DNA from: Streptococcus sp. NPS 308
GTDB taxonomy: Bacteria > Bacillota > Bacilli > Lactobacillales > Streptococcaceae
Direction: 5' to 3'
DNA length: 64,000 nt
NCBI RefSeq assembly: GCF_002355895.1
Contig: NZ_AP017652.1
Location: forward strand, 963,001-1,027,000
A model generated the notes under the pieces. It saw nothing but the letters and a program-made list of their open reading frames with translations, did no database searches and was not told where the DNA came from. A program made the translations under genes and the position numbers. This document shows positions 8,744 to 19,100 of the stretch, one piece after another; the stretch's first letter is position 1, and every line of letters begins with the position of its first letter.

Positions 8744-9733
8744 ATGAAATATATTATCAATCATTCAAACGACACTGCTTTTAATATCGCCTTGGAAGAA
8801 TATGCCTTTAAACACTTACTAGATGAGGATCAAATCTTCCTTCTTTGGATTAACAAACCTTCTATCATTGTTGGTCGTCACCAGAATACTATTGAAGAAA
8901 TTAACCGTGATTATGTTCGAGATAATGGTATTGAGGTAGTCCGCCGTATCAGTGGTGGTGGAGCTGTTTATCACGATTTAAATAACCTCAACTACACGAT
9001 CATCTCAAAAGAAGATGAAAACCGCGCCTTTGACTTTAAGAGTTTTTCAACTCCGGTAATCAATACCTTGGCTCAACTTGGTGTTAAAGCTGAATTTACA
9101 GGTCGTAATGACCTTGAGATTGACGGTAAGAAATTCTGTGGAAATGCCCAAGCCTATATCAATGGACGTATCATGCACCACGGTTGCTTGCTCTTTGACG
9201 TTGATCTGTCAGTCCTTGCTAACGCCCTCAAGGTTTCAAAAGACAAATTTGAGTCAAAAGGTGTGAAATCCGTCCGTGCTCGTGTAACCAATATTGTCAA
9301 TGAATTACCAGAAAAAATCACAGTTGAGGAATTCCGTGATTTGCTATTGGAATACATGAAAAAAGAGTACCCAGAGATGACTGAATACGTCTTTTCAGAA
9401 GAAGAATTGGCGGAAATCAATCGTATCAAGGATACAAAGTTTGGTACTTGGGACTGGAACTACGGTAAATCACCTGAATTTAACATCCGTCGTGGAACAA
9501 AATTCACTAGTGGTAAAGTAGAAGTCTTTGCCAATGTTCTCGAATCAAAAATCCAAGACATCAAGATTTATGGTGACTTCTTTGGTATCGAGGACGTTGC
9601 TGCAGTAGAAGATGTCCTCCGTGGAGTGAAATACGAACGCGAGGATGTTCTTAAAGCACTAGAAACTATTGACATCACACGCTACTTTGCTGGTATCAGC
9701 CGTGAAGAAATCGCTGAAGCAGTAGTGGGATAA
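8744..9733 (+). CDS. lplA: Lipoate-protein ligase
   Basis: Attaches scavenged lipoate to the lipoyl lysine, here most likely K43 of the E3 protein. Family motifs are clear: the RRISGGGAVYHD segment near residue 70, NDLEIDGKKFCGNAQ, and the KSVRARVTNI segment near residue 180. The 329 residues include the small C-terminal lipoate-ligase domain. It lies 59 bp behind lpdA with an imperfect hairpin (CTGGAAA/TTTCCAG) but no T-run in the gap, so read-through is likely. A strong terminator follows. No lipoate synthesis genes are seen here, which fits dependence on salvage. Confidence 0.93.
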   Translation: MKYIINHSNDTAFNIALEEYAFKHLLDEDQIFLLWINKPSIIVGRHQNTIEEINRDYVRDNGIEVVRRISGGGAVYHDLNNLNYTIISKEDENRAFDFKSFSTPVINTLAQLGVKAEFTGRNDLEIDGKKFCGNAQAYINGRIMHHGCLLFDVDLSVLANALKVSKDKFESKGVKSVRARVTNIVNELPEKITVEEFRDLLLEYMKKEYPEMTEYVFSEEELAEINRIKDTKFGTWDWNYGKSPEFNIRRGTKFTSGKVEVFANVLESKIQDIKIYGDFFGIEDVAAVEDVLRGVKYEREDVLKALETIDITRYFAGISREEIAEAVVG

Positions 9734-9740
9734 AAAGAAA

Positions 9741-9774
9741 AAAGAAGTTGCATATTTTAGCAACTTCTTTTTTT
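9741..9774. terminator. Bidirectional terminator between lplA and xerS
   Basis: AAAGAAGTTGC pairs perfectly with GCAACTTCTTT around an 8-nt loop, with T-runs on both strands. It serves lplA on the plus strand and xerS on the minus strand. Confidence 0.9.
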
Positions 9775-9809
9775 GAGATTAAATTTACATAATTATTATT
9801 ACGCAACAA

Positions 9810-10880
9810 TCATAAGCTGTCCAAAGCATTCTTTTGTTCATCATTTACGATATGGGTATAGAGGTCAGTGACTTGCGTGCTGGCATGTCCTAATTGGTGG
9901 CTGACCAAAACTTGCGATTTAGTTGCATCATAGAGTCTGGTTGCTAAGGTATGGCGGAGTTTGTGGGGAGTTACACGGACTTTAAAGTCCTCAGAGTACT
10001 TAGCAACCATCTTTTCAACGCTAGAAGCATCAATACGATTGGGAACGCCACGGTATAAGGTCAGAAAGAGTGCTGTATCCGTCTTTTCCGTCTTATAACG
10101 TTGATTTCGAATGGCTAGATAATTCTCTAGGTAAGGCTTAGCAAAGGCAGCGACATTGACCGAGTCACGTTTGCCACCTTTTCGAGTGACATCAATGACC
10201 ATCATTTTGAGATTGAGATCTCTTAGATCCAGATTAACAGCTTCAGATAAGCGGACACCTGAGGCCAAGAGAAGGGCGATAATGGCCAAATCACGCTCTT
10301 TATTTTTATTGAATGATGAGAGAGCTCGATTAGAAAGTTGGTGAGGGTACTCTTGGTCGATATAAGTTAGAAAACCCTCTGTTTCATCACCTAAAAAGAG
10401 TTTTTGCTTGATGTTTTCAGCTCTGGCCGCAAGTGTTTCTTTCTTTTTCTTGGTTGAAACTTTCTTCATTACATTACGATAGAAATAGGGCTCTCCTTGG
10501 TCGTTTTCAACTTCCTCAGTTAAATATTTGTAAAGACTGGAAAGTGCTGACAAGGTCCGATTGATAGTTGTCTGTGAAACGCCCTGTTTGGTTGTATTAG
10601 CATTCAGCAAAGGTCGTTCTCTTAGATATAGGATAAAGGATTCCATATCTTTCTTTGACATGTTTTCCAAGACCGATAAAGGAATATCGGCCATTTTATC
10701 TGCGTTTGAAATCCCAGACTCTAAAACCCAGCTGAAAAATCGATCGTATTCCTTGAGGTATTCATACAAGGTTGTAAAACTATATGGGACAGCAAGCTTT
10801 GATTGGTAGTATTCCAGAACATACCAGGGCATGATTTGTTTTAGTTTGTCTATTCGTTCCAGTAAAATCTCACGTTTCAT
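9810..10880 (-). CDS. xerS: XerS tyrosine recombinase (chromosome dimer resolution)
   Basis: Single Xer recombinase of streptococci, resolving chromosome dimers at difSL with FtsK. The 356-residue length is typical. The N-terminal SAM-like core-binding domain occupies about residues 1-150. The catalytic domain has [12 protein letters not shown] (first Arg), [12 protein letters not shown] (His and second Arg), HQLGHAST (His) and the nucleophile Tyr341 in DLYTHI. The gene ends next to a bidirectional terminator and its start faces the difSL site about 50 bp upstream, the standard streptococcal arrangement. Confidence 0.95.
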   Translation of the reverse strand: MKREILLERIDKLKQIMPWYVLEYYQSKLAVPYSFTTLYEYLKEYDRFFSWVLESGISNADKMADIPLSVLENMSKKDMESFILYLRERPLLNANTTKQGVSQTTINRTLSALSSLYKYLTEEVENDQGEPYFYRNVMKKVSTKKKKETLAARAENIKQKLFLGDETEGFLTYIDQEYPHQLSNRALSSFNKNKERDLAIIALLLASGVRLSEAVNLDLRDLNLKMMVIDVTRKGGKRDSVNVAAFAKPYLENYLAIRNQRYKTEKTDTALFLTLYRGVPNRIDASSVEKMVAKYSEDFKVRVTPHKLRHTLATRLYDATKSQVLVSHQLGHASTQVTDLYTHIVNDEQKNALDSL

Positions 10881-10909
10881 CTATTTTCTCCATAATTAAG
10901 TCTACTAGT

Positions 10910-10938
10910 AGTATAGCATAGACTTATATATTTTTCAA
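10910..10938 (-). promoter_or_regulatory. xerS promoter overlapping difSL
   Basis: On the minus strand, -35 TTGAAA (10933-10938) and -10 TATACT (10910-10915) are 17 bp apart. The -35 box lies within one arm of the difSL site, so recombinase bound there could compete with RNA polymerase. Confidence 0.7.
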
Positions 10939-10962
10939 GAAAATTATAGTTTTTCGGAAAGA
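10932..10962. other. difSL-like dimer resolution site
   Basis: About 31 bp made of imperfect inverted arms (TTTTCAAGAAAA on one side, TTTTTCGGAAAGA on the other) around TTATAG, immediately upstream of xerS. Position and sequence agree with my memory of the streptococcal/lactococcal difSL site used by XerS. The coding-strand bias flips here: plus to the left, mostly minus to the right. The rest of 10963-11456 holds only hairpins, no gene. Confidence 0.8.
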
Positions 10963-11206
10963 TGATATATGTGTTTGGTGAAATTCTTGATTGCGCCCCT
11001 TGATAACCAAAAATTTTTTTAGAGCCAATTATCTTCAATTATGTACTTTATTTAAGTGAATACTGGAAATTTTTCAAATGTTCATTTTAGTGTTAGTGAA
11101 AATGACTATTACCAAAAACCTAAACCTTGATTGTTCAAGATTTTTAGACTTACAAGGAGTTTAATAAAGGTCGAAATTGTATTTTACATATCTAAGCCGC
11201 TAGATC

Positions 11207-11249
11207 AAAAAATGTACTTTATCTTTCCTTAAAATAAAGTACATTTTTT
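11207..11249. repeat. Perfect 16-bp inverted repeat near difSL
   Basis: AAAAAATGTACTTTAT (11207-11222) is the exact reverse complement of 11234-11249, with an 11-nt spacer. A third half-copy (ATGTACTTTATTTAAG) lies near 11041. It could be a bidirectional terminator or a protein site; no gene borders it directly. Confidence 0.7.
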
Positions 11250-11341
11250 AGAGTGTGTACATTACGCCTTAAATTTAGCAAACCAAGGGTTCATCTACTG
11301 TCTAGGGAAAAGTACAAAAATTTAAGTTTTTAAAATAAAAC

Positions 11342-11379
11342 AAAGACTTGGTTCTGTTTTTCATAAGAACCAAGTCTTT
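11342..11379 (-). terminator. Terminator downstream of the ClC channel gene
   Basis: AAAGACTTGGTTCT pairs with AGAACCAAGTCTTT (14 bp) across a 10-nt loop, followed on the minus strand by GTTTTATTTT. A second perfect 13-bp palindromic stem with an AAAA loop (11417-11446) lies between it and the stop codon. Confidence 0.75.
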
Positions 11380-11456
11380 TGTGTATGATATGAATCTACA
11401 AAATTTCCACGCTTTTTATATTACATAATAAAAATTATGTAATATACATTCTTAAT

Positions 11457-13022
11457 CTACAACAATAAATCTTTTACTTTTCCAATTTCACTTTTTGGAA
11501 TAACTAGATGAATCATATCGCCCAGATACATCCTGGTTGAGCCATTAACTGTTTGGCTTTTACCATTATGGACTTGGGTGGTGATGAGTACATTTTGTGG
11601 TAAGTTGAGTTCATGGACTTGTTTTCCAGCTATTCTATCTGAAACAGGGATTTCGATAAGAGTTACTGCTCCGTCGTCTGTCACTTCTTCTGGCAGCATT
11701 TTCTCAAGCATGGCCTCGTATACTGGGGCACCCTTTAGTAAATCCATGATAATGTAGGCTACCAAGGTAACAAGTCCGAGAGGCATGAGATTTCGGATGT
11801 CACCAACCATTTCGGTTACAAGGATCATGGCTGTTAGGGGGGCCTTGGATATTGCTCCAAAGTAGCCACTCATTCCTAAAATGATAAATATTGGAAATTG
11901 TTCCTGACTGATAAGTCCAAGATTAACACAAATGACGCCAATTAGGGCACCAAGTAAGGAACCAAGGGCCAGAATTGGTAGGAAAATTCCACCTGGTAGT
12001 CCACTACCATAACTCATCATACTCCAAATAAAACGAATGAGGAAGTAGGCAAGTAAGACTTGAAAACTAAAGTGTTGCTCAGTTAAAGAAAGAACGATTT
12101 GATTCCCACCACCGAGAATTTGAGGTAAGAAAATTCCGACTGGTATGATAAGGATAAATGCTAGGATTGGATAATAAGCTTTATCCAAATGGATTTTTTG
12201 ACCAAGCCATTCATAAATTTGACCAACATTGAGTACCGCTTTCTCATAGAGAAAACCAGAAAGCCCGAGAAAAACTCCCATAACCAGGTAAATCCAATAC
12301 TGGTCTAGGGTCATGAGAGGAATATTGTCCGGCATATCTAGTACGGGTGTTAGGCCAAATATGAGTAGTGAGACAAAGTTTGCTACAATACTGGCTGCTA
12401 GAGTGGAAACCCAGAAAAATCTTGAAAAGTGATGATAGACTTCTTCTACTACAAAGAGAAGGCCTGCTATTGGGGCGTTAAAAGCTGCAGCTAAACCAGC
12501 GGCTGCTCCACTAGCAATTAAGGAACGTTCCTCAACTGGACTCGATTTGAGCCATTTAGCAATTCCCTTACCTCCAACTGCTCCAAGTTGAATACTCGGG
12601 CCTTCCCTACCTAGCATGAGTCCGCTGGCAATTGCTAGGGTGCCTAAAACATATTTCTTCCAGAGAACACTCCACCAATTAAGCGACATGAGTCCTTTTA
12701 ATTCGGCCTCAACTTGTGGGATTCCTGAGCCTTTGATATCTTTCTCTGACCGAGTTAGTTTCGCACTGAGCCAGCAGATGAGTATGTAAAATAAAACAAG
12801 GACAAAAAGATTGCGCACTAGGTGCGCTTGATCTTGATAGAGGCCTTGTATTAGGTGGAAGCCCTTTTCAATTAAGAAACGAAAAGATCCAACGATTAGC
12901 CCGACAACTAGCCCGACGATGATTCCCCGCCCAACTTGGGATAATATGGTACTTGAAGCAAAGGCAAATTCTTTCTTGGAACGGAGTATTTCTGACTGTT
13001 TTTCCATAATCATTTCCTCCAA
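11457..13022 (-). CDS. ClC-family chloride channel/exchanger with C-terminal TrkA-C domain
   Basis: Membrane protein of 521 residues with the ClC signature motifs in order: GSGIPQVEAEL, GREGPSIQLG and GGIFLPILALG, which form the anion-binding site, within about 10-12 hydrophobic segments. The last ~75 residues (VTLIEIPVSDRIAGKQVHEL onward) are soluble and resemble an RCK/TrkA-C ligand-binding domain. It would move chloride or a similar anion, perhaps against H+. Its start lies 1 bp from the end of rnhB, so it is the third gene of an rbgA-rnhB-clc operon. Confidence 0.9.
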   Translation of the reverse strand: MEEMIMEKQSEILRSKKEFAFASSTILSQVGRGIIVGLVVGLIVGSFRFLIEKGFHLIQGLYQDQAHLVRNLFVLVLFYILICWLSAKLTRSEKDIKGSGIPQVEAELKGLMSLNWWSVLWKKYVLGTLAIASGLMLGREGPSIQLGAVGGKGIAKWLKSSPVEERSLIASGAAAGLAAAFNAPIAGLLFVVEEVYHHFSRFFWVSTLAASIVANFVSLLIFGLTPVLDMPDNIPLMTLDQYWIYLVMGVFLGLSGFLYEKAVLNVGQIYEWLGQKIHLDKAYYPILAFILIIPVGIFLPQILGGGNQIVLSLTEQHFSFQVLLAYFLIRFIWSMMSYGSGLPGGIFLPILALGSLLGALIGVICVNLGLISQEQFPIFIILGMSGYFGAISKAPLTAMILVTEMVGDIRNLMPLGLVTLVAYIIMDLLKGAPVYEAMLEKMLPEEVTDDGAVTLIEIPVSDRIAGKQVHELNLPQNVLITTQVHNGKSQTVNGSTRMYLGDMIHLVIPKSEIGKVKDLLL

Positions 13023-13023
13023 C

Positions 13024-13803
13024 TTAACTTTCTTTGTTTGCTGCGACTAGTGATTTTATCGGTTCAAAACTGGAACGATGAATGGGAGTAACACCTAGTT
13101 TATCGAGACCTTCTAAGTGTTTTGCCGTTCCATAACCTGCATTAGCTGTAAAATCATAGCCGGGATATTGCTGATCATATTCCTTCATCAATTCATCCCG
13201 TGTCACCTTGGCCACTATAGATGCAGCTGCGATCGAGAGGGAGTTAGCATCTCCTTTGGTGATGGAGGTTTGTGAAATTGGTAACTCCAGTTTCATGGCA
13301 TCTATCAATAGGTGCTCGGGTTGGGGACTGAGCTGGGAGATTGCTTCCTTCATGGCCAGTTTGGTCGCTTCATAGATATTGACTTGGTCAATGACTTGAT
13401 TGTCCATGATTCCAATACCGATTGCTAAAGCTTGGTCTTGAACGGCTTGAAAAATTTCCAAATGTTTCTTTTTGGGGATTTTTTTACTATCGTTGAGGCC
13501 TCTGATTTTACAATTTTTAGGCAAGATTACCGCTGCAGCGACCACAGGACCAGCCAAAGGACCACGGCCGACCTCGTCAACGCCTGCTATTAAGCTTAAT
13601 CCTTGTTTATAAAGTTCTTTTTCATAGGAAAGCATGTTTTCTAGACGAAGATTTTCCTCGAGTTCAGCCTGAATGGCTTTTTTTCGCTTGCTGATTTCCT
13701 TTTGAACTCCAGTTCGGCTATCTTTTTCCAGTTCAAGAAAAAGGGGATTGTCTAAGTCTTTGACCGTAGCAAGAAGTTCTTTGATTACTTTAATCGTCGT
13801 CAT
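13024..13803 (-). CDS. rnhB: Ribonuclease HII
   Basis: Removes ribonucleotides from RNA/DNA hybrids and misincorporated ribonucleotides from DNA. 259 residues. Acidic active site visible as [13 protein letters not shown] (Asp76, Glu77) and LLIDAMKL (Asp168), plus the GLNDSKK motif near 103. The N-terminal ~70 residues form the helical extension usual in Gram-positive RnhB. The start overlaps the end of rbgA by 14 bp, indicating translational coupling. Confidence 0.95.
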   Translation of the reverse strand: MTTIKVIKELLATVKDLDNPLFLELEKDSRTGVQKEISKRKKAIQAELEENLRLENMLSYEKELYKQGLSLIAGVDEVGRGPLAGPVVAAAVILPKNCKIRGLNDSKKIPKKKHLEIFQAVQDQALAIGIGIMDNQVIDQVNIYEATKLAMKEAISQLSPQPEHLLIDAMKLELPISQTSITKGDANSLSIAAASIVAKVTRDELMKEYDQQYPGYDFTANAGYGTAKHLEGLDKLGVTPIHRSSFEPIKSLVAANKES

Positions 13804-14641
13804 CGATATCGTCCAATGTATCTAAGGTATAGTTACCGAGTTTTCCATCACGAACTTCCTTGACGAAGAGGCTGTAAAAACGGTCGTAGTCGTCTCGGAA
13901 ACCGAGGGCACGTGTCATATCCATGATGATAACAGGAGCTTCTTCTTCAATTTTCATTTGTTTGAAGCGTTCAGCTAGCTTATCTGGATAATGTTTTTTA
14001 AAATAATTGAGACCAAAAATGGTGACTTCATCCATGGGAAGCAACTGGTCTTTAATAGCTCCAGTTAGGGCTAGTTTGAGTGCGACAGCATCATCTTCAA
14101 ACTTAGGCCAAAGAATCCCTGGTGTGTCTAGGATTTCAAGGTCTTTATTGGTTTTGAGCCATTGTTGTCCCTTGGTAACACCTGGTTTATTACCGACCAC
14201 CGCAATCTTTTTCCCAGCCAAACGGTTCATCAGGGTTGATTTGCCAGCATTTGGAATTCCGATAATCATGGTACGCAAGGTTTCAATTTTTATACCGCGT
14301 TCTTTCTGGCGTGCAATCTTATCAGCCATAAGCTTTTTGGCTGCATCTGTCACAACTTTTACGGTAACTTGCTCTTTGGAATTGATAGCCAGTGTTTGAA
14401 TTCCTTGTGATTCAAAATACTGACACCATTCTTTTGTCATTGCTGGATCAGCTAGGTCTGCCTTGTTTAAAATCAAAAGTTTGGGTTTATCGCCCACAAT
14501 CTTGTTTAACATAGGATTTTGACTAGATAAAGGTAGGCGAGCATCCACCAAAATCGTCACAAAATCAATAAATTTTAAATTCTCCTGAACTTGTCGCCGA
14601 GCCTTAGACATGTGGCCCGGAAACCATTGAATAGTAGCCAT
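13790..14641 (-). CDS. rbgA: Ribosome biogenesis GTPase RbgA (YlqF)
   Basis: Circularly permuted GTPase needed for late 50S subunit assembly. The permuted motif order is visible: NKADL (G4) comes before [14 protein letters not shown] (G1) and [10 protein letters not shown] (G3). The start chosen is [11 protein letters not shown] at 14641, the conserved family N-terminus, preceded by AAGGGGA; the longer frame to 14695 adds 18 residues without family support. It leads an operon with rnhB and the ClC gene. Confidence 0.93.
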   Translation of the reverse strand: MATIQWFPGHMSKARRQVQENLKFIDFVTILVDARLPLSSQNPMLNKIVGDKPKLLILNKADLADPAMTKEWCQYFESQGIQTLAINSKEQVTVKVVTDAAKKLMADKIARQKERGIKIETLRTMIIGIPNAGKSTLMNRLAGKKIAVVGNKPGVTKGQQWLKTNKDLEILDTPGILWPKFEDDAVALKLALTGAIKDQLLPMDEVTIFGLNYFKKHYPDKLAERFKQMKIEEEAPVIIMDMTRALGFRDDYDRFYSLFVKEVRDGKLGNYTLDTLDDIDDDD

Positions 14642-14800
14642 AATAATTCCCCTTCCGACTAAAAAACGTAATAAAAACGTTTTCTTTCTTATCATCTATT
14701 CTATCATAAATGGTCCCTCTTTGCATAGGCTTTTGTCTACAAAAATGAGTATATATAGTAAAAATGTTTGCATAAATAATGTATTGTTATATCAAAGTAT

Positions 14801-14845
14801 AAGAAAAACACCTAGAATCATTATAACTTGCTAGGTGTTTTTCTT
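14801..14845 (-). terminator. Terminator after the 394-residue gene
   Basis: A perfect 15-bp stem AAGAAAAACACCTAG/CTAGGTGTTTTTCTT with a 15-nt loop; it overlaps the stop codon of the minus-strand gene by 2 bp. It isolates that gene from the rbgA operon. Confidence 0.8.
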
Positions 14846-16028
14846 ATAAGATTATCCTTGAGAGAAAAGGGCAGACACAATTTGTGACAATCGTTTTACT
14901 CCAGAAAATCTGCGCTGGGGATAAATAATCAGCTCTTAAACAATCTTTTAAAAATTCAGCAGCTTGATCTGGAGCAATCTCAAACTCAAAGGCCTTCATC
15001 CTGTAGAAAAAATCGATTAGATGCTCAGTTAAGTAATCTTCTGAAAAGGGCACTTTGCCATATTTTCGATACTCCAGCAAGAGTCGAGAGAACCTGGATT
15101 TTTCATCTGGTAAATCACGAAAATAAGAATTTATTAGCAAAATTTGTTTTTGCTTTCGTTCAATAGGATCTTGGTTCGCAATTCGTTGCTCTTTCTCAAG
15201 CTCCTTTTGATTTTGTTTAGCCTTGATAGCCCGTTCGTCTCTATTTTTACCAAAGAGGATTTTCTCCCATTTTCGTTCTTCTGGTGTGAGAGTTTCTCTA
15301 AAGCCAAAGTAATCTTGATAGGCGCGTTCAGCGGGCCCCATGGCTAGAATGAGATTGTCAGCGTATTGCTTGGCGATTTTATCTCTTTTCTTACGTTCTT
15401 TCTCTGCTTGAATCCGTAAATGCTGCTCGTAATCTATTTTTTCCTTACCTAGCTTGACAAGGTAGAGTTGATCATCAGACTTTCCAAGTAGAAATGGTTT
15501 GATACATTTTTCAAGGACTTCTTCTAGACGTGCCTTCTTTTTTGGTTCTGCCTTGCTCCAACTTCCACCTTGAAAGACTTCTAGGAAAAGCTGGTAATCT
15601 TTCTCAGGCGCAAATTGATTGCCAAGATTGGCTTTGAAAACACCTTTTCCCCAAAACCATTTTAGAAGTCGTTCGTCAAAGTCGCTTTTATTAACCTTGA
15701 TTTTTTCCTTTTTCTGAGCCTTTTTGGTTAGGTTTTCAACTTTTCTGAGTAGTCTTTCTTCCTCTTCCTCTTCCAGTTGCTGGTCTAAAGTCAGTCGATG
15801 AAAATGACGAACACAATCGCTACCAATCGGAAAGAGACGTTGGCCTGTAACTCCATTAAAGAGTTCGTAGGCGTATTTAATGGCATTTCCGCAGATACAA
15901 TTACTTCGCCCAATACCATTAAAAATCAAGGAAACTTCATTCCATTCCTTGGTTGCTTGATCCCAAGTATCGGCTTTTGAAGCCTGTAAAACCGCATCGT
16001 GCAGAGATTTTCTAACTGGAAGTGGCAT
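14844..16028 (-). CDS. Conserved hypothetical protein with a CICG-type cysteine cluster
   Basis: I do not recognise a function. The 394-residue soluble protein begins with ~75 residues holding NCICGNAIKYAY, then TGQRLFPIGSDCVRHF. This Cys-rich layout also occurs in small phage-type proteins and could bind zinc. The middle is strongly charged with Lys/Glu-rich helical segments (about 80-110 and 210-300), likely coiled coil. The last 100 residues are helical (DFFYRMKAFEFEI). It is monocistronic, with its own terminator, and lies between rbgA and the RUP element. Possibly a nucleic-acid-binding protein; that is inference only. Confidence 0.6.
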   Translation of the reverse strand: MPLPVRKSLHDAVLQASKADTWDQATKEWNEVSLIFNGIGRSNCICGNAIKYAYELFNGVTGQRLFPIGSDCVRHFHRLTLDQQLEEEEEERLLRKVENLTKKAQKKEKIKVNKSDFDERLLKWFWGKGVFKANLGNQFAPEKDYQLFLEVFQGGSWSKAEPKKKARLEEVLEKCIKPFLLGKSDDQLYLVKLGKEKIDYEQHLRIQAEKERKKRDKIAKQYADNLILAMGPAERAYQDYFGFRETLTPEERKWEKILFGKNRDERAIKAKQNQKELEKEQRIANQDPIERKQKQILLINSYFRDLPDEKSRFSRLLLEYRKYGKVPFSEDYLTEHLIDFFYRMKAFEFEIAPDQAAEFLKDCLRADYLSPAQIFWSKTIVTNCVCPFLSRIIL

Positions 16029-16043
16029 GAGGTCTCCTTTCTA

Positions 16044-16148
16044 ATACTCAATGAAAATCCAAGAGTAAACTAGGAAGCTAGCCGCAGGCTGTACTTGAGT
16101 ACGGCAAGGTGAAGCTGACGTGGTTTGGATTTGATTTTCGAAGAGTAT
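16044..16148. repeat. RUP-type interspersed repeat
   Basis: About 105 bp bounded by imperfect inverted ends (ATACTCAATGAAAATC and GATTTTCGAAGAGTAT) with internal CTAGGAAGCTAGCCGCAGG and GTGAAGCTGACGTGG. Size, ends and content match the Repeat Unit of Pneumococcus, a non-autonomous element thought to be moved by the IS630-Spn1 transposase. It sits in the gap between rexA and the unknown gene and disrupts nothing. Confidence 0.8.
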
Positions 16149-16151
16149 AAA

Positions 16152-19100
16152 TTATACTTTTACAACCTGAACCTCATCTTTGCCGAGTAAAATCAGGTAT
16201 TTCTCAATATTTTCAGTCGAATAGGCTCGTGATAAGGCTTCTCCATAGAGCGCTAACTGCCCACGATAGCGGTCTATGAGTTGACTTGGTTGATCGTAAC
16301 GGTCTGTTTTGTAGTCGAAAAGAACGATACGATTCTTATAAAGAAGATAGCCATCCAAGATTCCACGAACAACAAAGTCTTCCTGACTCTTTTGGTCGCG
16401 TTTGAGCATGGAGAAAGGTTGCTCACGATAGAGATAGTTAGTATTAGCGAGAATCTCCTGACCGAGTGGCGTATCAAAGAAAGCTAGGATTTTAGAAAGA
16501 TTGATCTTGTCTCTAACAGCTGGGCTGGTTTGAACTTGTTGCAGAGTTTCTTCCAGAGTGGCAAGCGTTGGTTGCTGACTCAGGTCCATTCTCTGCATGA
16601 GTTCGTGTGTTGCACTACCAATTTCTGCTCCTGTTACCTTTTCTTTAGTAGAAAAATCTGGTAAATCAAAGCTAATTTTCTTGTCTACTGAGTGGCTGTG
16701 ACCTGCAATCTCGACCCCTTCCATATCCATAACGGGTTCGTAGAATTTCTTGATTTGGCTTGGGGTTTGAACACTAGGAAGCTCAATAGCCGCACGGTGA
16801 AGAGTATTATAAACTTCCACCTCTTTCAGCATTTCAAGGGCTTCTTTGATGGTCTCAGACTGACGATTGTCTGCTTGAGAACTATCTTGTAGAGGACTCT
16901 TGTTTTCCAACTCTCCGATAGCTTCTCTGGTCAGCTGGTCTTCACCAACGAAACGGTAGCTAAAGTTGAGATGATCTTTGGCAAACACTTTAGTGATAGC
17001 CCAAACCCAATCTTGGAAATTCTTGGCTTGCAGTCTAGTATGTTTATCTAGTTTTCCGTTTTTAGCAGCTGGATATTCCTTGGCTTCTAGCTTTTCACGA
17101 GAGCCTTTACCGACAAGATAGAGCTTTTTCTCAGCCCGTGTCATGGCAACATACAGCAAACGCATCTGCTCTGAATAGTTAGCCAGTTGCAGTTCTTCTT
17201 CATTCTGCGTATAGGTAAGGCTAGGAATGGAGAGTTTAATGGTTTTAGGATAGTGTGCTTCCACTGCCCCTGTTTCCACCTTGGCAATGTATTTGACACC
17301 AAGCCCATTCTGACGACTAAGAATAACATCAGACATTGAGTCTTGCTTATTGAAGTCCTGATCCATGTTGAGGATAAAGACGTAAGGAAACTCCAGACCT
17401 TTACTCTTGTGAATGGTCATGAGTTCCACAGCATCTTTAGGCGGTGCGACGGCTACGCTTGCAAGATCGTGCTGGGCTTCTAGGACTTGGTCAATCATAC
17501 GTATAAAACGCGACAAGCCCTTGAAATTACTCTTTTCAAACTGGTCAGCTCGTAGAGCTAGGGCATAGAGATTAGCCTGTCTAGCAGGTCCGTTTGGCAA
17601 GGCTCCAACATAGTCATAATAAAAACGGTCATTATAAATCTTCCAAATTAAGTCATAGAGAGAATGGGTTTTGGCATATAAGCGCCAAGAATCCAAGATA
17701 TCCATGGACTTATTTAGTTTCTCAGCTAGTTCTGTATGAATTAACTCTTTCTGACTAGCTGCCAGTTTTTGAGCATTGACAAGCTTCTCGTAAAGATTCT
17801 CTTGGACTTTATCTTCTGATTTCTGAAGGGACAAGCGTGCCAACTCGTCCTCATCAAAGCTAAACATAGGAGACTTCATAAGGGCAACCAGAGCATAGTC
17901 TTGTAGAGGATTGTGGATGACACGAAGAGTGTCTAACATGACTTGTACTTCTAGGGATTGGAGATAATTGTTTTGCTCACCATCGGTTTTAACAGGAATC
18001 CCGTACTCAGACAGGGCGAGGAGAATCTGGTCATTTCGACTGCGACTGGAAGTCAAAAGGGCAATTTCCTTAAAGGCTACACCATTCTCTTGATGGAGCT
18101 TCAAGATTTCCTTGATGACTAAGCGCATTTCCCCTGTTAGTTTTGTTTCTAATTGGCTCTCTTCTTGCTCTTGCCCACTGTCGTCCTTATCGTAGAGGAG
18201 AAATTCTGCCTTGTTCTCAGGATTAGGCGTTAATTTGGTATTGGCAAAAACAAGCTGGTGCATGCTGTCGTAGTTGATTTCGCCGACCTCTTGGTCCATG
18301 AGGCGTTCAAAAACATCGTTGGTTGCCGATAGCACTTCTGAACTGCTACGGAAATTTTCCTTGAGGAGGATCAACTTGCCTTCTTGAGGATTTTGCGCAT
18401 AGCGTTGGAATTTTTCATTGAAAATCTGCGGATCTGCCTGACGGAAACGGTAGATAGACTGCTTGATATCTCCAACCATAAAGCGATTGTGACCATTTGA
18501 CAGCAACTCCAGCATCCGTTCTTGAATGTGGTTGGTATCCTGATACTCATCGACCATGACTTCATGGAATCGCTCCTGATATGCATCACGAACTTGTGGG
18601 AACTTCTCTAGAATTTCAATGGTGTAATGGCTGATATCAGCAAATTCAAAAGCATTTTCCTGGCGTTTACGTTCTCGATAAGCCTCCACAAAATCACTCA
18701 TAAAGTTTTTGAAGGTCTTAGCTAGATCCCAGGTGTCTCCATGATAACGCTCTTGATAGTCGAGAATCGTTATCTGGTCCGCCAGTTGTCCTAGTTTAGC
18801 AAACTGGGCCTTTCTCTCTTCGTTGTAGGCATCAACAAGTGGCTTTAAATCGGCCTTACGACTGGAGTTAGCCAGAGCTCGACCATTTTTCTCCTTAGAG
18901 ATGACGACAACACGCGTAAGCACTGCTTGATAAGCCTGGCTATCGGACTCCTGATTTAAGGAGCTAATTTCATCCAGAACCAGCTGCACATTTTCTAAAT
19001 AGGCAGCTTTTGGAAACTCCTTGGCATCGTTATCCAGATGATAACGGAAGAAACTTTCCAAGTCCCAAAGCGCCTGCTTGATTTGCTCAGTTAGTTTGTC

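Noticed and set aside
13790..14695. Upstream start for rbgA at 14695
   Set aside because: The extra 18 residues are not part of the family N-terminus and the RBS fits the ATG at 14641.
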